Position numbers and translations under genes: made by a program. From assembly GCA_034521445.1 (NCBI GenBank), contig JAXHMM010000005.1:434001-498000 (forward strand): DNA of 64,000 nt, read 5' to 3'. Below, in pieces: positions 41,659 to 50,600 of this stretch (positions are counted from its first letter, which is position 1; each line of letters begins with the position of its first letter). The stretch comes from Balneolaceae bacterium. GTDB taxonomy: Bacteria > Bacteroidota > Rhodothermia > Balneolales > Balneolaceae. The notes beneath the pieces are model-generated. The model searched no databases, had not been told where the DNA came from, and saw nothing but the letters and a program-made list of their open reading frames with translations.

Positions 41659-41730
41659 AGCCAGCGGCCGGATTCGAACCGACGACCGGCTGTTTACAAG
41701 ACAGCTGCTCTACCCCTGAGCTACGCTGGC
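41659..41730 (-). tRNA. tRNA-Thr (anticodon TGT)
   Basis: Acceptor GCCAGCG/CGCTGGC, anticodon stem GCTGT/ACAGC around CTTGTAA with anticodon TGT, T-arm GTCGGTTCGAATCCGGC, discriminator T. It is the first tRNA of the tRNA–tuf–secE–nusG transcript. Confidence 0.94.
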
Positions 41731-41858
41731 ATGGCGGCCTGGCCCATCAGAATACCCGGGCCAAAAAGGTGACGCCGGCTTGAGTCTGTGTCCATGCTGT
41801 TCTTCCTCCCGCCTCGGTACCCCGCACAGGGCGTACCTATCCATTGGGCGAAAGACCC

Positions 41859-41889
41859 GAAAGCTAAAGACAGTTTTGTTCTTTGTCAA
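41859..41889 (-). promoter_or_regulatory. Probable promoter of the tRNA–tuf–secE–nusG–rpl–rpo series
   Basis: On the minus strand TTGACA (41884–41889) is followed after 17 bases by TAGCTTTC (41859–41866). Read in the Bacteroidota way this is TTG–N20–TAGCTTTC, close to TAnnTTTG. It lies ~130 bases before the first tRNA and downstream of the dedA stop. The same hexamers and spacing occur at 27339–27367. Confidence 0.55.
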
Positions 41890-41919
41890 CAGTGAAACTC
41901 TCATTTCTTGTACTTTCCC

Positions 41920-42576
41920 TCAGGGGGCTTCGTCGCCCTCCCCGTCATCCCCTCCGCTCCCGCTCCGCAGGCGCACCCAGGCGAGGCGCGCAAGGAGTCC
42001 AAGGGCCAGCAGCACGAGCACGGCCTGTCCCCAGGCCGAGAGATAGTCCCCGATGACCCGCCAGTTCTCGTGCACCACCCACCCGAAGGCCAGCAAGAGG
42101 GCGTTCCAGAGCAGGGAACTCACCGCCGAACTGAGCACCGTTCGGGCGGGGGGCGTGTGCGAGATGCCCGCCGTGAGAGCAATGACCGACCGGGTGCCGG
42201 CCAGGAAGCGGTTGGCCACCACCACGCCCTGTCCCCATCGCTTCATCCACGCCTGCGTGCGCGTAATATATTGCAGCGGGACGAAGCGCACGAGCCAGTG
42301 CCGTTTTTTCTCCTCCAGCTGGGTGCCCCAGCGGCTGCCCAGGGCATACATGGTCATGAAGCCGGCCACCGAAGCAACGGTGGTCAGCAGGTAGACCGGC
42401 GTGAGGCCGATGACCGACTCTGCCGCCAGGTAGCCTCCGAAGGCCACCAGCACGTCGCCCGGGATGGGCGGGACGACATTTTCCAGGTAGGCCACCGCAA
42501 GGAAGACCCCGTAGATGCTTATCGGGGGCAGAGCGTAGATCCACTCAACCAGTTCCGTTGTCAATTGCTCCAGCAT
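41920..42576 (-). CDS. DedA-family membrane protein
   Basis: A 218-residue multi-pass inner-membrane protein of the DedA/SNARE-associated family. The signature elements are ENVVPPIPGDVLVAFGGYLA near residue 32 and the NRFLAGTRSVIALTAGIS segment near 142, with the conserved Phe/Leu-Ala-Gly-x-Arg. DedA proteins act as lipid or undecaprenyl-phosphate flippases or support membrane potential; which applies here cannot be told. A charged Asp/Glu/Gly tail ends the protein. The gene stands 19 bases downstream of ispF on the same strand. Confidence 0.88.
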   Translation of the reverse strand: MLEQLTTELVEWIYALPPISIYGVFLAVAYLENVVPPIPGDVLVAFGGYLAAESVIGLTPVYLLTTVASVAGFMTMYALGSRWGTQLEEKKRHWLVRFVPLQYITRTQAWMKRWGQGVVVANRFLAGTRSVIALTAGISHTPPARTVLSSAVSSLLWNALLLAFGWVVHENWRVIGDYLSAWGQAVLVLLALGLLARLAWVRLRSGSGGDDGEGDEAP

Positions 42577-42595
42577 GCGCGGTGGTAAGGTGTAT

Positions 42596-43087
42596 TCAGC
42601 CGTGAAAGGGCACCAGCAGGGCTACGGCGCGGGCCGATATGCCCTCCCCGCGGCCTTCCGGGCCCATCCCCTCTCCAGTGGTGGCTTTTACGGAGAGGCG
42701 GTTCGGGTCGGCGTCCAGCTCCCCGGCCATCACCTCCCGCATACGGGAGATGTGGGGGGCAAGTTTGGGTTGCTCGGCCACCACGGTGCAGTCAATATTG
42801 CCCACGCGCCAGCCGCGCTCCTTAATCATGCGCGCGGCCGCTCGCAGAAAGGCGCGGCTGTCGGCCCCGCGGTACTGCGGGTCGGTATCGGGAAAGTGGG
42901 TGCCGATGTCGCCCAGCGCCAGCGCCCCCAGCAGGGCGTCGCATACCGCGTGAATGAGCACGTCGGCGTCGGAGTGGCCGGCCAGCCCCTGTTCAAAGTC
43001 GATCTCTACGCCTCCCAGCACCAGCGGGCGCCCCTCCTGCAGCCGGTGGATATCGTAGCCGTAGCCTATGCGTACCTTGTCTTCCAT
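42596..43087 (-). CDS. ispF: 2-C-methyl-D-erythritol 2,4-cyclodiphosphate synthase
   Basis: A 163-residue IspF, the fifth enzyme of the MEP isoprenoid pathway. The family start [11 protein letters not shown] with the metal-binding Asp/His pair, then [20 protein letters not shown] and the C-terminal [21 protein letters not shown] motif are complete. The ATG at 43087 is chosen because it begins the conserved region and lies one base after the ispD stop (TGA at 43089–43091), so translation is coupled. The longer open frame upstream merely overlaps ispD. Confidence 0.96.
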   Translation of the reverse strand: MEDKVRIGYGYDIHRLQEGRPLVLGGVEIDFEQGLAGHSDADVLIHAVCDALLGALALGDIGTHFPDTDPQYRGADSRAFLRAAARMIKERGWRVGNIDCTVVAEQPKLAPHISRMREVMAGELDADPNRLSVKATTGEGMGPEGRGEGISARAVALLVPFHG

Positions 43088-43088
43088 G

Positions 43089-43787
43089 TCAATGCTCCTC
43101 CAGCAGCAGCCGGGCCAGTTTAAGGTCCAGGGGATAGGTGATCTTGAAATTCTCGCGGCTCCCCTCCACCATGCGCACCTCCCCGCCGGCGCGCTCCACC
43201 AGGGAGGCGTCGTCGGTGCCCGTGAAATGCTCTTCCCGCGCCTGCTCATAGGCGCGCACCAGCAGTTCGCGGCGGAAAACCTGGGGGGTCTGCGCCTGCC
43301 ACAGCTCCCGGCGCGAGGGAGTCTCCACGATGCGCCGGCCCTTGCCGGTCCGCTTGATAGTGTCCCTGGCCGGCACCCCCAGCACCGCGCCCCCGCAATC
43401 GGCGGCCGTCCGGCAGCAGGCGTCGATCTGCGCGGGAGTAACGAAGGGTCGCACCGCATCGTGCACCAGCACCAGCTCCGCATCGCCCGCCTCGACCAGA
43501 GCGTTCCGGATGGAGTGCTGCCGCTCGTCGCCCCCCTCCACCACGGTGGCGGCCAGTGAACCGGGCAGTGCGTGGTCAAGGATGGCGCGCGCCTGTTTCA
43601 TGCGTTCCGGGGAGGCGGCCACGACCACGCGGACCAGTCCCTCGAGCTGCAGGAATCGCCGCAGGGTGTGTTCCAGGATGGTGCGGCCGGCGATCTCCAG
43701 GTAGGGTTTCGGAACCTCGAGGCTCATGCGGCTGCCCGAGCCTGCGGCCGGCAGAATAAGGACTTTGGAATCCACGTCTTCAGACAA
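43089..43787 (-). CDS. ispD: 2-C-methyl-D-erythritol 4-phosphate cytidylyltransferase
   Basis: A 232-residue IspD, the third MEP-pathway enzyme, which makes CDP-methylerythritol. The nucleotide-binding start [20 protein letters not shown], then [13 protein letters not shown] and HDAVRPFV, and the [20 protein letters not shown] stretch are as expected, with Arg and Lys in the CTP site. It lies between queA, which it overlaps by eight bases, and ispF. The pathway supplies carotenoid precursors, relevant to the desaturase at 1932. Confidence 0.96.
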   Translation of the reverse strand: MSEDVDSKVLILPAAGSGSRMSLEVPKPYLEIAGRTILEHTLRRFLQLEGLVRVVVAASPERMKQARAILDHALPGSLAATVVEGGDERQHSIRNALVEAGDAELVLVHDAVRPFVTPAQIDACCRTAADCGGAVLGVPARDTIKRTGKGRRIVETPSRRELWQAQTPQVFRRELLVRAYEQAREEHFTGTDDASLVERAGGEVRMVEGSRENFKITYPLDLKLARLLLEEH

Positions 43788-44826
43788 TGAACATGGCGTC
43801 GCCGAAGGAGAAAAAGCGGTAGTCGTTCTCCTGTGCCTCCTCGTAGGCCTCCATCATGAAATCGTAGCCGGCGAAGGCGGCCAGCAGCATCAGCATGGTG
43901 GACTCCGGGCGGTGGAAGTTCGCAATCATCGCTTCGGTGATCTTGAAATTGTAGGGCGGGTAGATGAATTTGTCGGTCCAGCCGGTGCCGGGCTTCGAAA
44001 TACCGCTGGCCGTGATACTGGTCTCGATGGTGCGCACGGCCGTGGTACCGCACGCCACCACCCTGTTTTCCTTGCTCCTGAGGGCCTCGTTGATGCGGGC
44101 GGAGGTCTCATCGGAGATGAAGTAGTTCTCAGAATCCATGCGGTGCTTGGTCAGGTCCTCCACCTCCACCGGCCGAAAGGTGCCCCAGCCGATGTGCAGG
44201 GTGATGGGCAGCAGGTCCACGCCTTTCTTCTCCAGCTTCTCCACCAGCTTGGGGGTGAAGTGCATGGCGGCCGTCGGGGCGGCCACCGCTCCGCGTTCCT
44301 TGGCAAAGATGGACTGGTAGCGCTCCTTGTCCTCCTCGGTGGGGTCGCGATCGATGTAGGGCGGAAGCGGCATCTCGCCGATCTCGTCCAGGCGCGCGTA
44401 GAGCTCCTCGTTGGTGCCCTCGAAGAGAAAGCGTATGGTGCGTCCCCGGCTGGTGGTGTTGTCGATCACCTCCGCCATCAGGTCCTCCCCGAAATAGAGC
44501 TTGTTGCCGATGCGGATCTTGCGGGCCGGCTCCACGAGCACGTCCCAGAGCTTGTTCTCCGGCATGAGTTCCCGCAGCAGGAAGACCTCGATGTCGGCGT
44601 CGGTCTTCTCCTTTTTGCCCTTCAGCCGGGCGGGGAAGACCTTGGTGTTGTTGTAGATCAACACGTCGCCCTCGCTGAGGTACTTGTGGATATCGGAAAA
44701 TTTCTCGTGCTTGATGCTCCTTTCCTCACGGTCAAGCACCATCAGCCTGGCGGCGTCGCGCGGCTCGACCGGCTCTTCGGGCACATGGTAATCTTCGGTC
44801 TCAAACTTGAAATCAGTAAGCTTCAT
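43780..44826 (-). CDS. queA: S-adenosylmethionine:tRNA ribosyltransferase-isomerase
   Basis: A 348-residue QueA, which transfers the ribosyl moiety of SAM to preQ1 in tRNA, giving epoxyqueuosine. Typical segments are DVLIYNNTKVFPARLKGKK, then VEPARKIRIG, AAPTAAMHFTP, THIGWGTFRP-like LHIGWGTFRPVEVED and NFHRPESTMLML. The ATG at 44826 was chosen over an upstream start at 44919 because the family begins there (MKLTDFKFE). It heads the queA–ispD–ispF–dedA run with overlaps, a probable operon. Confidence 0.95.
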   Translation of the reverse strand: MKLTDFKFETEDYHVPEEPVEPRDAARLMVLDREERSIKHEKFSDIHKYLSEGDVLIYNNTKVFPARLKGKKEKTDADIEVFLLRELMPENKLWDVLVEPARKIRIGNKLYFGEDLMAEVIDNTTSRGRTIRFLFEGTNEELYARLDEIGEMPLPPYIDRDPTEEDKERYQSIFAKERGAVAAPTAAMHFTPKLVEKLEKKGVDLLPITLHIGWGTFRPVEVEDLTKHRMDSENYFISDETSARINEALRSKENRVVACGTTAVRTIETSITASGISKPGTGWTDKFIYPPYNFKITEAMIANFHRPESTMLMLLAAFAGYDFMMEAYEEAQENDYRFFSFGDAMFIV

Positions 44827-44936
44827 TATCGGGCTGAGGGCTTTTATTTGATTGGAATTACCTATATCTTTCAAAAATTCAAAGCTTGTAAATATACTCC
44901 ATTTAGCAGCGGAGGACAAGTTTCATATTCCCATTC

Positions 44937-45024
44937 GGAGGTGTGCCAGAGCGGTCGAATGGGGCGGTCTCGAAAACCGTTGAACCGCTTTGCGGTTCCG
45001 GGGGTTCGAATCCCTCCACCTCCG
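44937..45024 (+). tRNA. tRNA-Ser (anticodon CGA)
   Basis: Acceptor GGAGGTG/CACCTCC, anticodon loop CTCGAAA with anticodon CGA, a long variable arm (GAACCGCTTTGCGGTTC) as in bacterial tRNA-Ser, T-arm GGGGGTTCGAATCCCTC, discriminator G. CCA is not encoded. Confidence 0.94.
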
Positions 45025-45230
45025 CAACCGGGCCTGCCGTGCGGGAACGCCCGGCAAGAGCCCTCTGTTGGCTTTTACAGCGCCAGATGCTATACTTGAA
45101 TGGAAGGTGCCGGTTCCGGCGCAGCGCGCATACTTAAGACGGATGCTGCACGTTGTTCACAGGCCGCCTGCACCCTGCGCCACCGAGGGTCCCGGCAAAC
45201 GAAGCATACCAAGGATTCACCCGCTGACTT

Positions 45231-45746
45231 ATGAAAAACATCATCCGCATCCCTCTTCTTCTGCTCCTGTTCACCGCGGTCTTCGCCTCCGCCGCCACGG
45301 CACAGCTGCGCGAAGACGCACGCTCGTCCGCCGACCTGACCGGTCCGGTGGTGGGGCAGCACAGCATGGAGGCCGGCAGCTGGGAAAACCTGTTCAACAT
45401 GCACATGAGCCACTCCTATGAGATGATGTTTTCAAGCTTCGGGGGCTCGGTCCAGAACGTGAACGCCTACACCAACACCATGCGCTTCGCCTTCACCGAC
45501 CGCCTTTCCGGCCGTGTGGATCTCTCCCTGATGCACTCCCCATTCGGAAACAGCATGATCGGGGGCAACACCGGGGGGCTCGGCGCCGAATTCCTCATCC
45601 GCAACGCCGAACTGAACTACGAGCTCAGCGACCGCAGCAGCATCCACCTGCGCTTTCAGCAGATTCCCGCCATGGGCATGAATCCAGGCTCCTACTACGC
45701 CAACCCCTTCTACCGGCCCTACGGCAGCCCCTTCGGGAACTATTGA
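45231..45746 (+). CDS. Small exported barrel-like protein, unknown
   Basis: A 171-residue protein with a clear signal peptide (IIRIPLLLLLFTAVFASAAT, cleavage near TAQ). The mature part shows alternating polar/hydrophobic strands (NTMRFAFTDRLSGRVDLSLM, then NAELNYELSDRSSIHLRFQQ), resembling short outer-membrane beta-hairpins. It ends in an aromatic-rich tail (SYYANPFYRPYGSPFGNY). I do not recognise a family. It is 19 bases upstream of the LytR_C gene and probably shares its transcript. Confidence 0.6.
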   Translation: MKNIIRIPLLLLLFTAVFASAATAQLREDARSSADLTGPVVGQHSMEAGSWENLFNMHMSHSYEMMFSSFGGSVQNVNAYTNTMRFAFTDRLSGRVDLSLMHSPFGNSMIGGNTGGLGAEFLIRNAELNYELSDRSSIHLRFQQIPAMGMNPGSYYANPFYRPYGSPFGNY

Positions 45747-45765
45747 CCTCCCTTCAGCCCGGCAG

Positions 45766-46218
45766 ATGAGCAACACGAACGGCGATGCACATAACCTGGT
45801 CCTGAATGCGGCCATCGGCTTTCTCAGCCTGCTCCTTTTCCTGCTGCTCTTCGGACTGGCATCCCGCGTGATCTTTCCGCGCATACAGAGCGAGCGTTCG
45901 GGGCAGCAGGCCCAGCTCATCGGCGAGGTGATCCAGCTGGAGGTGCTCAACGGAGCGGGCATCGCCGGCCTGGCCAACGACTTTACCTCGGCCCTGCGGC
46001 GTAACGGCTTCGACGTGGTGGAGACCGGAAACTTCGACAACTTCGACATGCAGCAGACCGTAGTGATCGCGCGAACCCTGAACACCGAGAACGCACGGCG
46101 GGTGGCACGCGCCCTTGGAATATCCCAGGAGAATGTGCTGGTGGAGGCCTCCGACGACTTCTACCTGGACGCCACCGTCGTCATCGGATCCGACTATCAA
46201 TCCCTCAAGCTGAACTGA
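45766..46218 (+). CDS. LytR C-terminal domain protein, membrane-anchored
   Basis: A 150-residue protein with one N-terminal transmembrane helix (~14–33, GFLSLLLFLLLFGLASRVIF) and a LytR_C domain at ~55–145: VIQLEVLNGAGIAGLANDFT, the family's VLNGxG motif, and the later ETGNFDNFDMQQTVVI. LytR_C domains are found beside cell-wall ligases but also alone; their function is not settled. It precedes rsfS by six bases, an arrangement seen repeatedly in this branch of bacteria. Confidence 0.8.
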   Translation: MSNTNGDAHNLVLNAAIGFLSLLLFLLLFGLASRVIFPRIQSERSGQQAQLIGEVIQLEVLNGAGIAGLANDFTSALRRNGFDVVETGNFDNFDMQQTVVIARTLNTENARRVARALGISQENVLVEASDDFYLDATVVIGSDYQSLKLN

Positions 46219-46224
46219 ACTTTC

Positions 46225-46623
46225 ATGCCCGAAAGCGCCCAACAGTTTTCCACCCGAGACGATTCGAAGACTACCGACAGCCAGCGGCTGGTGGAGGTGA
46301 TTACCAACGCCCTGCTGGAGAAGAAGGCTGAGGAGGTGGCCGTGCTCGATGTGCACGAGCTGACCACCCTGGCCGACCAGTTCGTGGTGTGTCACGCCAG
46401 TTCCGACGTGCAGATCAAGGCGCTGGCCGACAACGTCAACCGGTGCACCTCCGAGGAGCTCGGCGAGAAGGCGTGGAAGGAAGAGGGGCGCGACACGCGC
46501 CGCTGGGTGATACTGGACTACGTAAACGTGGTGGTGCATATCTTCCGGAAAGAACTGCGCGAATACTACGCCCTGGAGCGCATGTGGAACGACGCCGAGA
46601 TCACCCGGGTTTCCGAGAGCTGA
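46225..46623 (+). CDS. rsfS: Ribosomal silencing factor RsfS
   Basis: A 132-residue RsfS (Iojap family), which binds L14 and blocks 30S–50S joining in starved cells. The core reads EEVAVLDVHELTTLADQFVV, then SSDVQIKALADNV, and RRWVILDYVNVVVHIFRKEL, with the terminal YYALERMWNDAE typical of the family. It sits between the LytR_C gene and a dehydrogenase gene. In many Bacteroidota relatives ftsH follows rsfS; that is not the case here. Confidence 0.93.
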   Translation: MPESAQQFSTRDDSKTTDSQRLVEVITNALLEKKAEEVAVLDVHELTTLADQFVVCHASSDVQIKALADNVNRCTSEELGEKAWKEEGRDTRRWVILDYVNVVVHIFRKELREYYALERMWNDAEITRVSES

Positions 46624-46677
46624 CCGCGGCACCCCGCGCCCTTCCGCGGCACTCCCTCATCCCAAGCCTGAGTCCCC

Positions 46678-47649
46678 ATGGCCAAGCGCGTTCTTGTCAC
46701 CGAACCCATCGTGGATTCCGTACTCGACTTTCTGCGGGATCGCTACTCCGTGGAGGTGGGGCGGCGCGGCAGTCTTGACACCGAGGAGGCCCTGGCCGAG
46801 GCCGTGCCCGGTTTCGACGCCCTCCTGCCCATGCTCTCCAATCCCGTTACCGGACGCGTGCTGGAGGCGGGAGACCGCCTGCAGGTGGTGGCCAACCACG
46901 CCGTGGGATATAACAACATCGACCTGGAGGCGGCGCGGCGCCTTGGCATTCGCGTGGCCAACACCCCCGATGTGCTCACCGAGGCGAGCGCCGACTGCGC
47001 CATGGCCCTGCTGCTTGCCGTCACCCGCCGCATCTGCGAGGCCGAGGACTACCTCCGCGCCGGCCGCTTCGAGGGCTGGGAACCCCTGGGCTTTCTGGGG
47101 ATGGAGCTCGGGGGACGCACCCTGGGCATCTTCGGCATGGGACGAATCGGTACCGCCCTGGCCCGCCGCGCCCGCGCCTTCGGCATGGAGATCCGCTACC
47201 ACAACCGTTCGGAGGCGGATCCCGAAACGGTGCGCGAGCTGGAGGCCGAGTACGCCGATTCGCTCCAGGAACTGGCCCGCTCGGCGGACGTGCTGAGCCT
47301 CCACTGTCCCCTGACCCCGGAGACCCGCCACGCGGTGGACCGCCGCATCCTGGAACATATGCCCTCCCACGCGGTACTCATCAATACGTCCCGCGGACCG
47401 GTGGTGGACGAGGCCGCCCTGGCGGAGGCCCTGCACGAGGGCGTGATTGCCGGTGCGGGCCTGGACGTCTTCGAGCGGGAACCGGAAGTCCACCCGCGCC
47501 TGCTGGAGGCCCCCGGCTGCGTGCTCACGCCCCACATCGCCAGCGCCACGCGCCGCGCGCGCCGCGACATCGGCATGTTGGCCGCGCGCGCCATACAGGG
47601 GGTGCTGGAAGGACGGCCCGGGGAGGAGATTCCCAACCTGGTGGCCTGA
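46678..47649 (+). CDS. D-2-hydroxyacid dehydrogenase (glyoxylate/hydroxypyruvate reductase type)
   Basis: A 323-residue NAD(P)-dependent dehydrogenase of the D-isomer-specific 2-hydroxyacid family. The Rossmann motif is LGIFGMGRIG, and the catalytic triad can be placed: Arg in INTSRGPVVDE, Glu in LDVFEREP and His in LTPHIAS. The substrate-side motif VANHAVGYNNIDLEAA fits the GyaR/GRHPR group, which reduces glyoxylate or hydroxypyruvate. Phosphoglycerate dehydrogenase is less likely as no ACT domain is present. The gene ends 16 bases before the large histidine kinase, suggesting co-transcription. Confidence 0.9.
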   Translation: MAKRVLVTEPIVDSVLDFLRDRYSVEVGRRGSLDTEEALAEAVPGFDALLPMLSNPVTGRVLEAGDRLQVVANHAVGYNNIDLEAARRLGIRVANTPDVLTEASADCAMALLLAVTRRICEAEDYLRAGRFEGWEPLGFLGMELGGRTLGIFGMGRIGTALARRARAFGMEIRYHNRSEADPETVRELEAEYADSLQELARSADVLSLHCPLTPETRHAVDRRILEHMPSHAVLINTSRGPVVDEAALAEALHEGVIAGAGLDVFEREPEVHPRLLEAPGCVLTPHIASATRRARRDIGMLAARAIQGVLEGRPGEEIPNLVA

Positions 47650-47665
47650 ATATGCCCGACGACCC

Positions 47666-50600
47666 ATGAATATCCCTTCCCTTGCAAAACGCCGGTGGCT
47701 CGTGCCCCTGGCCCTGCTGCTCTGCGTGGCGGCCATAGAGGGCTGGCGCTGGCTTGAGCGTCCCGCACCAGGGGGAGCGGACGACGCAGGACACGTGCGA
47801 CTCGCCGAAGCCTCCTCCCTCTTCCTGCAGGAACAGCGGGAGCTGATGCAGCGCAGCCAGGAACTGGCCGGCAGCCTGCAGGGACGGCTCGGTACCGGCG
47901 GACGGACGGAGGGCGGCGTGGAGGCGCTGCTGGCGCGCTACGACGACCTGTGGGGGCTTTCGCTGGTGGCGGGCGACTCCTCCCTGATCTGGCACGGCTA
48001 TCCGCCCTCCCCCGACGGGCTTCCCAACCCTTCGCAGCAGGAACCCAGCATACGCATCGAGCAGCGGAACAACGTGCTCTACTGGAAGTGCCGGATCCCC
48101 ATCACCGTACGCGACAGCAGCGGGGTGACCGCCCTCGACCTCTACACCAGCCGGCGTATCATGCAGAGCACCGCCCTTCCCATCGGCTCGGGCAGCGAGT
48201 ACCGCTTCACCCGTCCGCTGGAGGAGGCCGGCGCACCGCAGATCGGCATCCGCCTCTTCAACCCCATGCCCGACAGCGTGCTTGCCCACAGGCGGCTTGA
48301 CCTGATGGAGGGAGACTCCGCCGGAGCCGTCTTCCTCCCGGTACAGGACGACGCCCCCGCCCGTATCCGCGCCTGGATGATGGGGACCGTATTCTGGCGC
48401 AGCCTCTACCTGCTGGCTGCTTTTTTGGCGGCGGGCGTGATGCTCATCCGGACCTTCCCCCTCTCCGATCCCTGGGGAAGGCTGGGGACCCAGGCGGGCG
48501 TGATCGCCCTGGGCTGGGGAGGGGTGAGGGTGTTTGACCTTCCCGGCCGCGCCCTGACCTACCTGGCCGGCAGCGACGCCGGCCCCTTCCTTCGCGAGCT
48601 CTGCACCTTCTCGGCCGACGCCCTGGCGGTACTTCTGCTGGGGCTCAGCGTCTACCTCACCCTCAAGGTGCGCAGCCTGCGCTTCCGGTCCAACTCCTTC
48701 CTGAGCAACCTCTCGCTGGCCGGCCTCACCGGGGCCGCCTCCTGCGGGCTCTTCCTTTCGGTGGTGGACCGTACCTATACCATGCTGACCACCGCCGGCG
48801 CGACGCTGGACGACCTGCAGATTATCCCGCCCGTGCCCACGCTGCTGCTCTACGTCTCCGTGGGCGTCATGATGGCGGGCCTCTTCCTGCTGCTGCTCAC
48901 CCTCATCCGCCTGATGCTGCTCTCCGCGCACGACCAGCGCAACCTGCCGGCGGTCATGCTTGTCATTGGATTCACCCTCGGCATGGGCGGTTTCTACCTG
49001 CTGGCGCCCGGGGCCGTGCGCATGCCGGGTACGGGTCTTTACGGATGCCTCTTCTTCGTGCTGCTGACCGCGGGACTGCGATACGGCATGCGCGGTGGCC
49101 ACCTCTTTCCCCTCAGTTCGGTGCGGGGTCTGGTTTTCGGCAGCATCGCCATCACCCTGGCCGCCGCCCCTGTCTTCCAGAGCGCCCTGAGGCATAACAC
49201 CGAGGTGCGCCTGCAGGAGGCGGCCGCAGAATTCGCGGACCTCGACGACAGCCGTGGCGCCCGAACCACCATGGACCTGCTCAACACACTGGGCAGCGCC
49301 TTCTCGGGGGTGGACGCCGACTCGCTCGTAAACCAGCAGATCTTTGTGGGCCTGCTTTTCAACGACACCATCGAGGACTTCATCGCTGAGCGTCCCGGCT
49401 ACTACTCCTACGACGTGCACTTTGTCACGGCCGGCCGCACCAGCCTGGCCAGTTACTCCACCGACCTCAACTCTCCCTCCTGGCTGGAAATCTACCCGGT
49501 AGACCGCCTGCAGGCCGTCACGGAGATGCAGCAGATCGGCCCGGCCAATCCGCGGCCCGTGGTGCAGCGTCCCCAGCTCATCACCTCCGCGCAGTACCAG
49601 AGCTTCCACCGGGGCTGGCTGCCCCTCTACGGCCCCGGCGGGGATCCGGTGGCCTGGATCCTCGCCTCGGTCTACCGCGAACGCCCCAACTTCGACAAGC
49701 CCATGCGCGCCGTACTGGCCTCCCTCTACCAGAGCGACTGGAAGGAGTCCTACCTGCTGCAGGAATTCCAGGGCGACACCCTGCTGCGCAGTTCCCGGCG
49801 CGGCCTCACCGGTTACTACCCCAGTCGCAACCGCCTGCCCGCGGAGGTGCGGAGGGCACTGGAAGACGACTCCCTCTTCACCCACACCGAGGAGCGGGAC
49901 CGGCAGACCTACCGCAACCTCTACCGCACCGCCGACTCCGGCCGCGTAATCCGTGCCACCACCCTCCTGCCCGATTTCCGCAACCGCCTCTACCACTACT
50001 TCCAGTTCAATTTCGTACTGCTGCTTATGGGACTGGGCGCCATCGCCTTGCGGGAGGCCACCCGCAGCGGCAACACCCGCCTGCTGGAGAAGAGCAGGCG
50101 CTTCCGCCACCGCCTGCTCGACCGCTTCCTGGTGGCCGTGCTGCTCTTCCTGGGCATCCTGGTACTGGCCACCCACTATGCCCTGCAGGAGCAGAACAAG
50201 GAGTCCGTGCGCCAGTCGCTCTACGACAAGATGGACGAGATGGGCAGCCAGGTGGAACGGACCCTGCATTCGCGCCCGCAGCAGAGCGCCGCCGGCCGGC
50301 CCCTGCTCGATTCCCTCGCCTTGCCCTTCGATGTGGACGCCTCCCTCTACCGCGGACAGGAACTGGCCGAGAGCACCACGCCGCAGATCTACCGCCAGCA
50401 CCTTCTGCCCTCCACCATGCCCTACGGCATTTACCGGCAGCTCTACGTAGAGGGTCAGGCGGACGCCTTCCAGAACGTCTCCCTCGCCTCCCAGGATCTG
50501 CTGGTGGGCTACCGCGCCGTGCGCGTTGCCGGTCAGCCGCCCTCCGCCGCGCTGGCCATACCCACCTTCCTCGCCTCGCCCAAATTCGAACAGCAGCTGC